In this document: positions 39,273-47,593 of the stretch, in pieces
Numbering within the stretch: position 1 is the first letter of the stretch
How the letters are laid out: each line of letters starts with the position of its first letter
Source of the DNA: Dermatophilaceae bacterium Sec6.4
GTDB lineage: Bacteria; Actinomycetota; Actinomycetes; Actinomycetales; Dermatophilaceae
Length of the DNA stretch: 64,000 bases
NCBI GenBank assembly: GCA_039636865.1
Contig: CP144172.1
Location: 1,178,001-1,242,000 of the forward strand
Reading direction: 5' to 3'
Position numbers and translations under genes: made by a program
The notes under the pieces: model-generated
Seen by the model: the letters and a program-made list of their open reading frames with translations, nothing else
What the model was told of the DNA's origin: nothing
The model's database searches: none

Positions 39273-41131
39273 GCATGCAGGTCCACGTCGGCGGTGGAGT
39301 CGGGCCACCTCTGAACCCTGGTGTGGGAAGGGCTGGCGGTATGCGTCGACCGGGCAGGACCCGCACGACCCGTTGGCTCTTCGCCATCCTGGCCGTCGTC
39401 GGCGTCGTTCTTGTTGTGGTCGGGGCGACGCTGGCGGCAAGGAACTGGATGCACGGTGCTGCCTGGACCGGCTACGACGCGGCCCTGGTGACCGTGCGCC
39501 TGATCGGTGCAGTCCTCGGACTCGGGGTCGGCTTGTGGTGGTGGTGGCGCGCTCCAGCGAATCCCACCGGTCGGCTGCTGTACGTGGCCGCGGCAGCAGA
39601 CGTCCTCCTGGTCGTGGGCTACTGCTGGCCAGGGTCACGGTGGGCCGATGAACTCACCTGGGTCTCCTGGCTGACCGAACCACTCATCGTGATCATTGTG
39701 CTGAGCTGGCCGTCCGGGCACCCGAGCCGACGTCTTGTGCGCACCGTGACGTGGTGGACCGTTGCCGGCGCTGCGCTCGTTCTCGTGGGGGACGTCTTCA
39801 GCCGACGACCGAATGCGCCCACAGACTGGCCGGACCCGTTCGAGGCACTTTTTACCGTCCCGACCGTGTTCCGCATCGTCGATCCGATCCAGGCACTGGC
39901 AACCCAGGCTCTTCCAGCCGCCGTGGTCCTGGTGGTCCTCGTGCGGCGGCGTCGAGCAGTACCTCCCGCCGTCCGGCCCCTACTCACGCCGATCACGACG
40001 GCCGGCGTCGTGGTCTGCGGATCGCTGCTCATCCTGCATCTCGGTTTTCAGGTCTTCGGCTACCTGCTCGGCTACGGCGCCACACTGACGATCTGGCGGT
40101 TCCTCATCTTCCTCGGTTACTACTTCATGGTCGGATTCGTCGCACTCGGTGTGTTGTTCGGCGCGCGTCGTCGTCGCCGAGCTGTCTCGATGGGGCGGCG
40201 CCACCGCGAGGTCGACCTGCAGTCGGCCAAGGCTGTCATCACGCCTTCGGCAGCTGCGGCTGCCACTACTGGCGATCCGACGACGCTGGTCCGCTACCGG
40301 CGTCTGGACGGTTCCTGGATCGACGCAGCGGGCACGACGTTGCCCAAAGCCACCACCGGCCGTCGACTCATCCCCGTCCTGGACGAGGTGGGTGCGACGA
40401 CCGCCGCGCTGGAGGTCGCCGAGTCAACGCCGCTGTCGCCCCTGCTCACCGACCTGGCGATCAGCATCATCGCTGCGCAGTCGGCCAACGAGCGAGCCAC
40501 TGCAGTCGCGGACGCGCGGCGGGCCGAGGTGCGAATGCGTTCACGAGAGCTGGTCGCGGCAACGGACAGTGGCCGACGCCGACTGGAGCGCGACCTGCAT
40601 GACGGGGCTCAGCAGCTGCTCGTCGGGCTCGCACTGATGGCTGGGCTGTCGGCGAGACGTGGTGAGCTCGATACGCAGGGCCTCATCGACCACATCGGTG
40701 AAGTCCGCCGCGAGATCCTGGCACTCGTGGATCAGGCCACCCCAGCGGCCTTGGCGGAGGGCCTCGCCGGTGCACTGCACGCCCTGGCCACGGTCTGTCC
40801 TATCCCCGTCTTCGTCGACGCCGAGGGTGACCTGACGGCGGATGACCCGCTGGCACTGACGCTCTACCTCGCCGCCGGTGAGGCGATCACGAACGCGGTC
40901 AAGCACTCCGGCGCGCGGCTGATCTGCGTGCGCCTCGGCGTCGTCGCGGTGGGGATAGACATTCGTGTCAGCGATGACGGCATCGGTTCGCTCGCCGAGG
41001 TGCCCCCCAGCATTGCCAGCCGGTTGGTGGACGTCGGCGGCTCTGCCAGTGTGGCGAGCCCACCTCTTGGCGGCACGGTGCTGCACATTTATGTGCATCG
41101 ACCGACGGTCTCAGCGGCGGCCCTGACATGA
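39269..41131 (+). CDS. Membrane sensor histidine kinase (HisKA_3/NarL type)
   Basis: 620 residues from GTG 39269 (GTGA overlap); ATG 39341 with GAAGGG is a good alternative. About seven membrane helices to residue ~300, no large external loop. A GAF-like linker follows (LVRYRRLDGSWIDAAGTTLP), then the phosphoacceptor H-box RRRLERDLHDGAQQLLVGL (His about residue 444). The HATPase has AAGEAITNAVKHS and DDGIGSL. Signals to the response regulator two genes downstream. All junctions in this operon are 4-nt overlaps. Confidence 0.9.
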   Translation: MSMQVHVGGGVGPPLNPGVGRAGGMRRPGRTRTTRWLFAILAVVGVVLVVVGATLAARNWMHGAAWTGYDAALVTVRLIGAVLGLGVGLWWWWRAPANPTGRLLYVAAAADVLLVVGYCWPGSRWADELTWVSWLTEPLIVIIVLSWPSGHPSRRLVRTVTWWTVAGAALVLVGDVFSRRPNAPTDWPDPFEALFTVPTVFRIVDPIQALATQALPAAVVLVVLVRRRRAVPPAVRPLLTPITTAGVVVCGSLLILHLGFQVFGYLLGYGATLTIWRFLIFLGYYFMVGFVALGVLFGARRRRRAVSMGRRHREVDLQSAKAVITPSAAAAATTGDPTTLVRYRRLDGSWIDAAGTTLPKATTGRRLIPVLDEVGATTAALEVAESTPLSPLLTDLAISIIAAQSANERATAVADARRAEVRMRSRELVAATDSGRRRLERDLHDGAQQLLVGLALMAGLSARRGELDTQGLIDHIGEVRREILALVDQATPAALAEGLAGALHALATVCPIPVFVDAEGDLTADDPLALTLYLAAGEAITNAVKHSGARLICVRLGVVAVGIDIRVSDDGIGSLAEVPPSIASRLVDVGGSASVASPPLGGTVLHIYVHRPTVSAAALT

Positions 41132-42759
41132 CTCGTCGACGTCTCGCGATGACAGCACTGTGGGTGGCTGCAGTTCTCACGATCAGCGCAGGCTGGTTCG
41201 AGGTCGTCACGCGCGTCGGTATCGACCGGGTCAACTCTGGGCAGGCCGTTTTCCTGACACTGTGTGCCCTCGCCGCCCCGGCACTCGCGACAGTCATGAC
41301 ATCCCGGCATCCTGATGACCCCACAGGCGTGTTGCTCGGACTCACCATCCTCACGACCATGCTCGCCGCCTGCCGCACGACGGACCTGGGGTCCGTAGCG
41401 CCGATCGCCGGCCTGACCGCCCTTGTCGCGGCGCCGCTGCCCGCGGTCGTCGTGTCCCGTTACCCGGCACTTACCTTTCCCCAGCACACAGTGCGCCTGG
41501 TGTCGCGCTGCTTCTGGGTATCGGCTGCCGTCGGACTGGTGCTGGGGGTTCTGCTTCTGCTGGGCGGGTCGGTCCCGACAGCTCAGTGGTTCACGACGCT
41601 GCCCGGCCCCGTCGGGATCCCGGCGACGGTCCTGCTTGTCGTTCGAGCAGGGCTTGTGTGCACCGGGCCGACAGCACTTGCCGCGGCCTGCGTCATCGGC
41701 CGGATGCCACGCGCCGCGCGGGTCGCGGCGCGCCCCATCAGGTGGCCTGTCACCTGTTGGGCGCTCTCGCTCACCGCGGGCGAGGTCTGGGGGGCCCTGC
41801 GCGGCGTGAAGACACCGACACGTGACATGTTCGTCGGCCCGGACGCAACGCTCTTCGTGATCCTGCCGGCGGCCCTGGTCGGAGCGCTGGCCGCCGGTAT
41901 CGGCTGGATCGATCTGACCGCGCGCATACCGACCTCTCGATCGGGTAACCCCGCCCCGCGCACTTCGGTTGTCAATGTCGAGCAGTACCTCGCGCGGGCG
42001 CTCGCCGACCCGTCGATTCGCGTCCGCTACCCGGTCGACGGCGGGCAGAGCTGGGTGACGGCTGCAGGCGTCACGGTCTTGCCCGAGACCGAAACCGCCG
42101 ACCGGGCGACCACAGTTATTGTCCGTGGATCCCAAGTCATCGGCCTCATCGATCAGGATGCAGCCGTCACTGCCCACCCCGACGCCGTCGAGCTGGTGGC
42201 GACCGGCGCGGGCCTCATCATGGAGACCGAGCGTCTACGGGCATCCGCCGCAAGTGATCTCGAACAGGCCCGGCTACTGGCGCAGCGGCTGCTGGTCGCC
42301 TCGGACGAGCCCCGATCGGAGTTGCGCACGGCGCTTGTGAACGGCCCGTTGGCCGAGCTCGACTCGATCGCGCGCCTACTGCGTAGTGGGACCCCTGTTG
42401 CGGACGTGGTGGTCAGGCTTACCGCAGTGGCCACTGACGTAAGAGCTATCTCGCACGGGGTCTTTCCCGCGTCCCTGGCGACCGGCGGACTGCGCGCCTC
42501 GCTGGGCGGCCACCTGGTGCCCGATCGTCGGTACGCTCCCGTCATCGAGATGACCACCTATCTGGCCACACACGCTGACCTGGCCGCGACCATCGAGGAG
42601 TCGGTGGGCGAGGAAGGGCCGCGTCTGGTTGTCCGCACCGGCTCGGCACCGGCTGTCGACGTTCGTGACCGCGTCACGGCCCTCGGCGGCACGATCTCCG
42701 GTCAGGACGGTCGTTGGGTCGTCGGCCTCCCCACCGGTGATAGGCCGGGCGGCCTATGA
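41128..42759 (+). CDS. Histidine-kinase paralogue lacking catalytic motifs (pseudokinase)
   Basis: 543 residues, ATG overlapping the kinase stop (ATGA). Same plan as the preceding kinase: about seven to eight membrane helices, then the same linker domain (SIRVRYPVDGGQSWVTAAGV). The segment matching the H-box reads EPRSELRTALVNGPLAELDS, with no histidine. The region matching the HATPase has no N-box and no DDGIG and ends DRVTALGGTISGQDGRWVVGLPTG. It should neither autophosphorylate nor bind ATP in the usual way. A regulator or dimer partner of the active kinase is inferred. Confidence 0.75.
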   Translation: MTRRRLAMTALWVAAVLTISAGWFEVVTRVGIDRVNSGQAVFLTLCALAAPALATVMTSRHPDDPTGVLLGLTILTTMLAACRTTDLGSVAPIAGLTALVAAPLPAVVVSRYPALTFPQHTVRLVSRCFWVSAAVGLVLGVLLLLGGSVPTAQWFTTLPGPVGIPATVLLVVRAGLVCTGPTALAAACVIGRMPRAARVAARPIRWPVTCWALSLTAGEVWGALRGVKTPTRDMFVGPDATLFVILPAALVGALAAGIGWIDLTARIPTSRSGNPAPRTSVVNVEQYLARALADPSIRVRYPVDGGQSWVTAAGVTVLPETETADRATTVIVRGSQVIGLIDQDAAVTAHPDAVELVATGAGLIMETERLRASAASDLEQARLLAQRLLVASDEPRSELRTALVNGPLAELDSIARLLRSGTPVADVVVRLTAVATDVRAISHGVFPASLATGGLRASLGGHLVPDRRYAPVIEMTTYLATHADLAATIEESVGEEGPRLVVRTGSAPAVDVRDRVTALGGTISGQDGRWVVGLPTGDRPGGL

Positions 42760-43838
42760 CGACCACGACCCTGTTGGCCTGGCCGCTCGAAGCTCCCGGG
42801 CCGACCCCCGTGGTGCGCGCGCACGCGGAGGAGCGTGGCGGTCGGTTTGCGTACCGGGGCGGGCTGGCCCTGTTCTCAGGAACGGCGGACGCCGTGGCGA
42901 CCGCTATCGACTGGCAGCAGTCCGAGCAGGACCAACCGGAGACGTCCCTCGCGCTGCACGTCGCCGAGGTGACCTACCGGGCCGACGCAGCAGAACCTGC
43001 TGCGGTCGGGCTGGTTCGCGGACTCGCCGAGCGCGGACACCCGGGGGACATCCTCGCCACCGAGATCGTCCGGATGCTCCTTCCCGCGCCTACCCCTGCG
43101 CACTGGTCGAACGAGCTGGCCACATCCATCGGGGTGCCGCCGCAACTGGTCCATCCCATTCTGTGGCCTCGCAACGCCGATGCGCTGCCTGTCACGGTCG
43201 TCGTCGCGGAGGACGTCGCGCTCATCCGTGCGGGACTCGTCAGTCTGTTGCGGGACGACGGCTTCGATGTCGTCGCGGAGGCCGCAGATTTCGACTCGGT
43301 AGTGGCCACCGTGCGTGCCACGCGACCGCGGCTGCTCATCACCGATGTGCGGATGCCACCCGAGCAGGGCGACGAAGGGCTGCGTGCCGCGTCGTTGCTA
43401 CGGGCCGAGCAGCCAGGGCTCGCCGTGCTCGTGCTCAGTCAGGCGGTGCAGGCCGGGGCTGCAGCCGACCTGCTGACCGAGCAGACCTCGGGCCTGGGCT
43501 ATCTCCTCAAGGAGCGGGTAACGGCACTGGATGAGTTCCTCGACGCAGCCCGCGCAGTGGCCGCCGGCCGGACGGTCATCGACCCGCTCATCACCGACGA
43601 GCTGCTGGCCCGCCGGCGCAACCACGATCAACTCACTGCACTGGCCGACCGGGAGCGGGCCGTCCTGGAGCTGATGGCGCAGGGACTGTCCAACAGCGCG
43701 ATCGCCGACCGTCTCACCCTGTCGGGACGCACGGTGGAGTCCCACGTGCGCTCCATCATGACCAAACTCGACCTCTGGGAGGATCCGTCGGGCAACCGTC
43801 GTGTTCAGGCAGTCATCCGGTGGCTGAACCAGTCGTGA
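42756..43838 (+). CDS. Response regulator with degenerate nucleotide-cyclase domain, receiver and LuxR HTH
   Basis: 360 residues, ATG overlapping the previous stop. Residues ~20-115 resemble the second half of a class III cyclase domain: EERGGRFAYRGGLALFSGTADAVATAIDWQQ, then LALHVAEVTYRA and LAERGHPGDILATEIVRMLL. The metal-binding Asp residues are missing. Residues ~148-275 are a receiver with phosphoacceptor Asp about 197 (LLITDVRMP). Residues ~290-360 are a LuxR/NarL helix-turn-helix (LSNSAIADRLTLSGRTVESHVRSIMTKL). Output regulator of the operon; the front domain may sense or dock. Confidence 0.85.
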   Translation: MTTTTLLAWPLEAPGPTPVVRAHAEERGGRFAYRGGLALFSGTADAVATAIDWQQSEQDQPETSLALHVAEVTYRADAAEPAAVGLVRGLAERGHPGDILATEIVRMLLPAPTPAHWSNELATSIGVPPQLVHPILWPRNADALPVTVVVAEDVALIRAGLVSLLRDDGFDVVAEAADFDSVVATVRATRPRLLITDVRMPPEQGDEGLRAASLLRAEQPGLAVLVLSQAVQAGAAADLLTEQTSGLGYLLKERVTALDEFLDAARAVAAGRTVIDPLITDELLARRRNHDQLTALADRERAVLELMAQGLSNSAIADRLTLSGRTVESHVRSIMTKLDLWEDPSGNRRVQAVIRWLNQS

Positions 43839-43859
43839 GCAGCGTCTCGACTTCACCTT

Positions 43860-43891
43860 CCACGTTTGCGTCGCTGGCGACGCAAACGTGG
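43860..43891. repeat. Palindromic repeat, locus B (single unit)
   Basis: CCACGTTTGCGTCGC (43860-43874) and GCGACGCAAACGTGG (43877-43891) are perfect 15-bp arms around TG. It is the best-preserved copy of the family seen at 38232-38315 and 61246-61378. It starts 21 bp after the response-regulator stop. No second unit is visible 51 bp to either side. The rest of the gap to 44085 holds nothing recognised. Confidence 0.85.
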
Positions 43892-44085
43892 GGTGATCCA
43901 GGTACGGGCCTCGGTGGGCCAGGTGAGGGTTGAGGTGTCGGGGATGGGATCGGTTCCTGAGCCATCGACAGGTGTCTCGAAGGAGAGGATGCTCGACGGT
44001 GCCCCTTCGCACTGAACTGATCACCGGAGCGGGTCATCCACGGCGCCCCGCAGTCGGGATGCAGGCGAGGTGAGGGCTGGACCGC

Positions 44086-44898
44086 ATGAGCGATATGGGA
44101 ACGGACCCTGAGCAGCCGGTCGCCGGTGCCGACACCTTCCAGGTCACCGGCCAGAAGTACGACGACTTCATGGGGCGCTATTCCAAGCCGCTGGCGAGCG
44201 GCTTCGCGGATGCCGCCGGTGTGCGCCCGGGAATGACCGCTCTGGACCTCGGATGTGGCCCCGGCGCGTTGACGACCGTCCTCGTCGAACGACTCGGCGC
44301 GGCGTCCGTCAGTGCCTGCGATCCATCCCGCCCGTTCGTGACGGAATGCGCCGCTCGGCACCCCGGCACCACCGTGCGGGTGGGCCGCGCTGAGGCCATC
44401 CCGTTCGAGGACGACGCTTTCGACTGCCTTCTCGCGCAACTGGTCCTGCATTTTGTCGGCGACACCGCAGCTGCGGCGGGGGAGATGCTCCGGGTGTTGC
44501 GGCCCGGCGGCACCGCGGGTGCCTGCGTATGGGAGAGCATGCAGCTGCTCGACCACTTCTGGACGGCAGCGATCAGCGTGGATCCCACCGCAGCAGCGAA
44601 CGCAGTGCGAGAGTTGAAGCTCAGCCAGGAGGGCGACCTGGGGGCGCTGTTCGCGGCCGCCGGATTTACCGACGTGACCGAGACGACGGTGGATGTCAGC
44701 TCTACCTACATCGGCTTCGACCAGCTGTGGTCCGGATTCCTGGCGGGTATCGGTCCTGCGGGCGCTTACTGCCTGAGCCTCGACCCGAACACCCGGGCCG
44801 ACCTGCGATCGGCGACGTTCCACGAGATGGGATCGCCCAGCGGCCCCATCACGTTGGATGCCGTAGCGCGATGCGGGTCCGGACGTACTCCGCGCTGA
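44086..44898 (+). CDS. Class I SAM-dependent methyltransferase
   Basis: 270 residues. Motif I ALDLGCGPGALTTVL (about residue 52), acidic motif II in VSACDPSRPF, motif III FDCLLAQLVLHFV and VLRPGGTAGACVWE, the Methyltransf_11 pattern. An early YDDFMGRYSKPLASGFADAAGV segment is typical of the UbiE/COQ5-like small-molecule methyltransferases. Substrate unknown. GAGGTGAGGG lies about 12 nt upstream; ATG 44095 is an alternative. Confidence 0.87.
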   Translation: MSDMGTDPEQPVAGADTFQVTGQKYDDFMGRYSKPLASGFADAAGVRPGMTALDLGCGPGALTTVLVERLGAASVSACDPSRPFVTECAARHPGTTVRVGRAEAIPFEDDAFDCLLAQLVLHFVGDTAAAAGEMLRVLRPGGTAGACVWESMQLLDHFWTAAISVDPTAAANAVRELKLSQEGDLGALFAAAGFTDVTETTVDVSSTYIGFDQLWSGFLAGIGPAGAYCLSLDPNTRADLRSATFHEMGSPSGPITLDAVARCGSGRTPR

Positions 44899-44952
44899 GG
44901 TCGGACCTCGTCGATACTGCGCGGCCGGATCAGTCCGGCATACGGTCGGGGC

Positions 44953-45951
44953 ATGAGATGCCGCGAAGTGCAGTTGACGTCGGTGCCGAACGTCGGTGTC
45001 ACGGCGGCGAACTTCGGTGTTTTCGATACCGACACCGACGCACCTGCCGACGGGCAGGTACTTGTCGGGCTTCGCAGGCTCGGGCTGAACGCGGGTCTCG
45101 CGCACCGCCTCGGAGGCGAGGGCACCGCATACGGTCCGGGGGTCGGTGTCGGTGACGTCCCCGCGAGCGACGCTGTGGTCGAGGTGCTGGAATCGAACGA
45201 CCCCCAGTTCGCGCGGGGTGATCTTGGCGTTGTTCAGCTGCCCTGGAGAACCACCGCCGTTGTCGATGCCGAATCACTGCGCGCTATCGGTGGCGGCGTC
45301 TCGGACGACGATCTCAATGCGCGCATGACGGTGCTGGGTCACGTCGGGTTCACTGCCTGGACCGGCATGATCCAGATAGGGCAGGTGCGCCCGGGCGACA
45401 CCGTGTACATTTCCGGTGCGGCAGGCGGCGTCGGGAGCTGTGCCGTGCAGTTCGCGAAGGCCGTCGGAGCGAGTGTCATCGGCGTCGCGGGCTCCGCGGA
45501 GAAGGCCAGGTTGCTCACCGACGATCTCGGCGCAGATCACGCGGTCGACCGACATGATGGCGACGCCGTCGACCTGTTGCGCAAGGCAGCACCCGACGGC
45601 ATCGATCTCTACTACGACAATGTCGGCGGGGAGCAGCTCGACGCCGCGTTGGAGGTGCTCAACTTCAGGGGTCGGGTGGTCATGTGCGGCGCTGTCGCAG
45701 GCGCCCCCGCTCCTGAGAACCTGCGGAAGATGATCTACCAGGAGCTCACCATCCGCGGATTTACGGTGACCGCACACGAGGATTTGCGCGATCGGTTCGA
45801 GTCGCAGGTCGGTGGGTGGCTACGGGATGGGAAGGTACGCAGTCTGCACACGGTGTTCGACGGGATCGACAGGGTCCCTGAGGCGTTCGAATCGTTGCTG
45901 GCCGGTGGCAGTTGCGGCCGGGTGATCGTCTCGGTGCCGTCACAGCTCTAG
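44953..45951 (+). CDS. NADP-dependent MDR oxidoreductase (PTGR/leukotriene dehydrogenase-like)
   Basis: 332 residues. Zinc-free medium-chain reductase: LGHVGFTAWTGMIQIGQVRPGDTVYISGAAGGVGSCAVQFAK carries the AxxGxxG nucleotide loop. The segments DGIDLYYDNVGGEQLDAALE and RVVMCGA are typical of the group that reduces conjugated enones. Substrate unknown. It follows the methyltransferase by 54 bp. Confidence 0.87.
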   Translation: MRCREVQLTSVPNVGVTAANFGVFDTDTDAPADGQVLVGLRRLGLNAGLAHRLGGEGTAYGPGVGVGDVPASDAVVEVLESNDPQFARGDLGVVQLPWRTTAVVDAESLRAIGGGVSDDDLNARMTVLGHVGFTAWTGMIQIGQVRPGDTVYISGAAGGVGSCAVQFAKAVGASVIGVAGSAEKARLLTDDLGADHAVDRHDGDAVDLLRKAAPDGIDLYYDNVGGEQLDAALEVLNFRGRVVMCGAVAGAPAPENLRKMIYQELTIRGFTVTAHEDLRDRFESQVGGWLRDGKVRSLHTVFDGIDRVPEAFESLLAGGSCGRVIVSVPSQL

Positions 45952-45996
45952 TGCACTGAACGCGAAGTAGGGCAGGCCAGCGCGGCACCGGCGCGG

Positions 45997-46714
45997 TCAG
46001 CCGGCCAGGCGCGCGAAAAGGACCGTGTTGTCGCGGTACCGACCGGTTGCCGGGTCAATCGATCCGCCGCAGGTGATGACGCGTAACTCCGGACCGGTCG
46101 TGTTTCCGTAGACGACGGCGGCGGGGAAGTCGTCCTTCGGGTACCGCGCGACGTCGTAGACGTCGAAGGTCAGTTTTGTCCCGTTCGCCTGGCCGATCTG
46201 CACGGAGTCGCCCTTTTTGACGTCAGCCAGGCGGAAGAAAACCCCACGCACCCCGCCCGCACCGTCGACATGTCCCTCGGATCACGGCAGGCCCGACCTG
46301 GCCGGGTCTGGGCGATCCCGTGAACCATGCGGCCTGCTTGACCTGGGCGTTGGTCGGCACCGCGATCTTCCCGTCAGCATCCAGGCCGAGCTGCAGCAGT
46401 CGCGAGGACGCGCCGATCGAAGAAATGTTTACCGTGGCCGGCACGCTGACCGAGGCCGCTGAGTTCGTCGATGACGAACTGCGGGGCGTAGTCGACGAGG
46501 GCGTAGTCGAGAAGGACGATGTCGAAGAAGGCGAGCTGGACTGTTGGGAAAGGGCGACCTGGGGCGAACTCAGGGGCACCTGCGGGGCATGTGTCTGGTC
46601 GCTGACAGCAAATACCACGAGGCCCACGCCCACCGCCATCAGCACGACCAGCAGGGCTGCGCCGGTTTGTCGCGAAAAGGGTGCGCGGCGACGCGCGTGG
46701 TGTTTGCCGGTCAT
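45997..46714 (-). pseudogene. Class F sortase disrupted by a +1 frameshift
   Basis: N-terminal part (from ATG 46714): basic segment, membrane helix GAALLVVLMAVGVGLVVFAV, Ser/Thr-rich linker, then VSVPATVNISSIGASS, LGLDADGKIAVP and GSPRPGQVGPAVIRG. The frame then breaks. The other frame continues with HVDG (catalytic His), RGVFFRLADVKKGDSV, ELRVITCGGSID (catalytic Cys) and GRYRDNTVLFARL (Arg). Removing one G from the GGG run (CCC at 46274-46276 on the plus strand) restores an intact sortase of about 238 residues. Real mutation or sequencing error cannot be told here. Coupled to the CHRD gene by TGATG. Confidence 0.85.
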
Positions 46715-47481
46715 CAGCGCCGAGCTGCCGGCGTGCGGCGTTTCAGCGCGATCAGGCCAACCCCGCCCACTGCGATCGCAGTCGCTCCGGCACCCAGGGC
46801 GCCTGTGTGCTGCATGCCCATGGTCGACCCGTCACCGGTCTGTGGTCCGCGGTTGGGAATGCCGCTGAGTTGACTCGCCACGAGGCGGCCGCAGGTTGCC
46901 GGGTCAGTGGCTTCCTCGGGCAGGGCGGCGTTCAACTCGGACTTCGAGGCTCCGTCATATTTCCCGCTCTTGTTGTAGTCGACACCGTGCTGCACGACGA
47001 CTGCCTTGCCCGCGCGGATCTCACCGGCGATCGTCGCTGATATCGGGATACTGCGGGTGTAGGTCGTGTTTCCCACGGGGAAACGATCGACGGCCAACGC
47101 GCTCTTGGGGGAGGTGTCGCCGCTGGTCGTCAGCGATACGGCAATCGATCCGTAGCTCGTAGCGCCGTCTTTGACGCGTAGGTGACCGTTGATGCCGGTG
47201 CCCCGTTGGGTGGCCGCCGGGCAGCTGTTCGTCCCACCGATGTGCAGGTGTGCCGCGTGGGGCAACTCGGCGCTCAGACCACTGGATGTGACAGTGATCC
47301 ACAGCGTGTCACCGACCAGTTTGCCGACGACTTTGCTGTGCGCTCCGCTACCGTTCAGTGCTGTCAGGTTGGCGGAGAAGGTGTCGTTCGTCGCGGCGTG
47401 AGCCGGTGCGACACCGGTCAGCGGCAGGGCGACCAGCGTGAGCGCGGCAACCGGTAGAGCGCGCTTGAGGATCTGATGCAT
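46714..47481 (-). CDS. Secreted CHRD-domain protein, likely sortase-associated
   Basis: 255 residues. Sec signal ending AHAA (about residue 30). The CHRD-like domain is THDTFSANLTALNGSG-like at its start, with PHAAHLHIGG and CPAATQRGTGINGHL; the real start of the domain reads TNDTFSANLTALNGSG. Further on is VVVQHGVDYNKSGKYDG. Near the C-terminus, IPNRGPQTGDGST precedes a hydrophobic helix (ALGAGATAIAVGGVGLIAL) and KRR, a cell-wall-sorting-like tail with GPQTG in place of LPxTG. Next to a class F sortase, whose substrates often have loose P-x-G-x-x-TG-type motifs. A perfect SigK-type promoter lies upstream. Confidence 0.85.
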   Translation of the reverse strand: MHQILKRALPVAALTLVALPLTGVAPAHAATNDTFSANLTALNGSGAHSKVVGKLVGDTLWITVTSSGLSAELPHAAHLHIGGTNSCPAATQRGTGINGHLRVKDGATSYGSIAVSLTTSGDTSPKSALAVDRFPVGNTTYTRSIPISATIAGEIRAGKAVVVQHGVDYNKSGKYDGASKSELNAALPEEATDPATCGRLVASQLSGIPNRGPQTGDGSTMGMQHTGALGAGATAIAVGGVGLIALKRRTPAARR

Positions 47482-47530
47482 GTCGTCCTGCTCTCATCCG
47501 TTACTACAAACTGTGCCACGTCCTTCTGGA

Positions 47531-47558
47531 GATTCGGAGCCGTCGGCACTTTGGATGG
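47531..47558 (-). promoter_or_regulatory. SigK-type promoter of the CHRD/sortase operon
   Basis: Minus strand CCATCC (47558-47553), 15 bp, CCGAATC (47537-47531). Same element, same 15-bp spacer, as upstream of the molybdopterin oxidoreductase and fasciclin genes. Predicted leader is about 40-45 nt to ATG 47481. Confidence 0.65.
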
Positions 47559-47593
47559 ATAGCCGACCCTGCCTGATGGGCCAGCTGCGCAGC

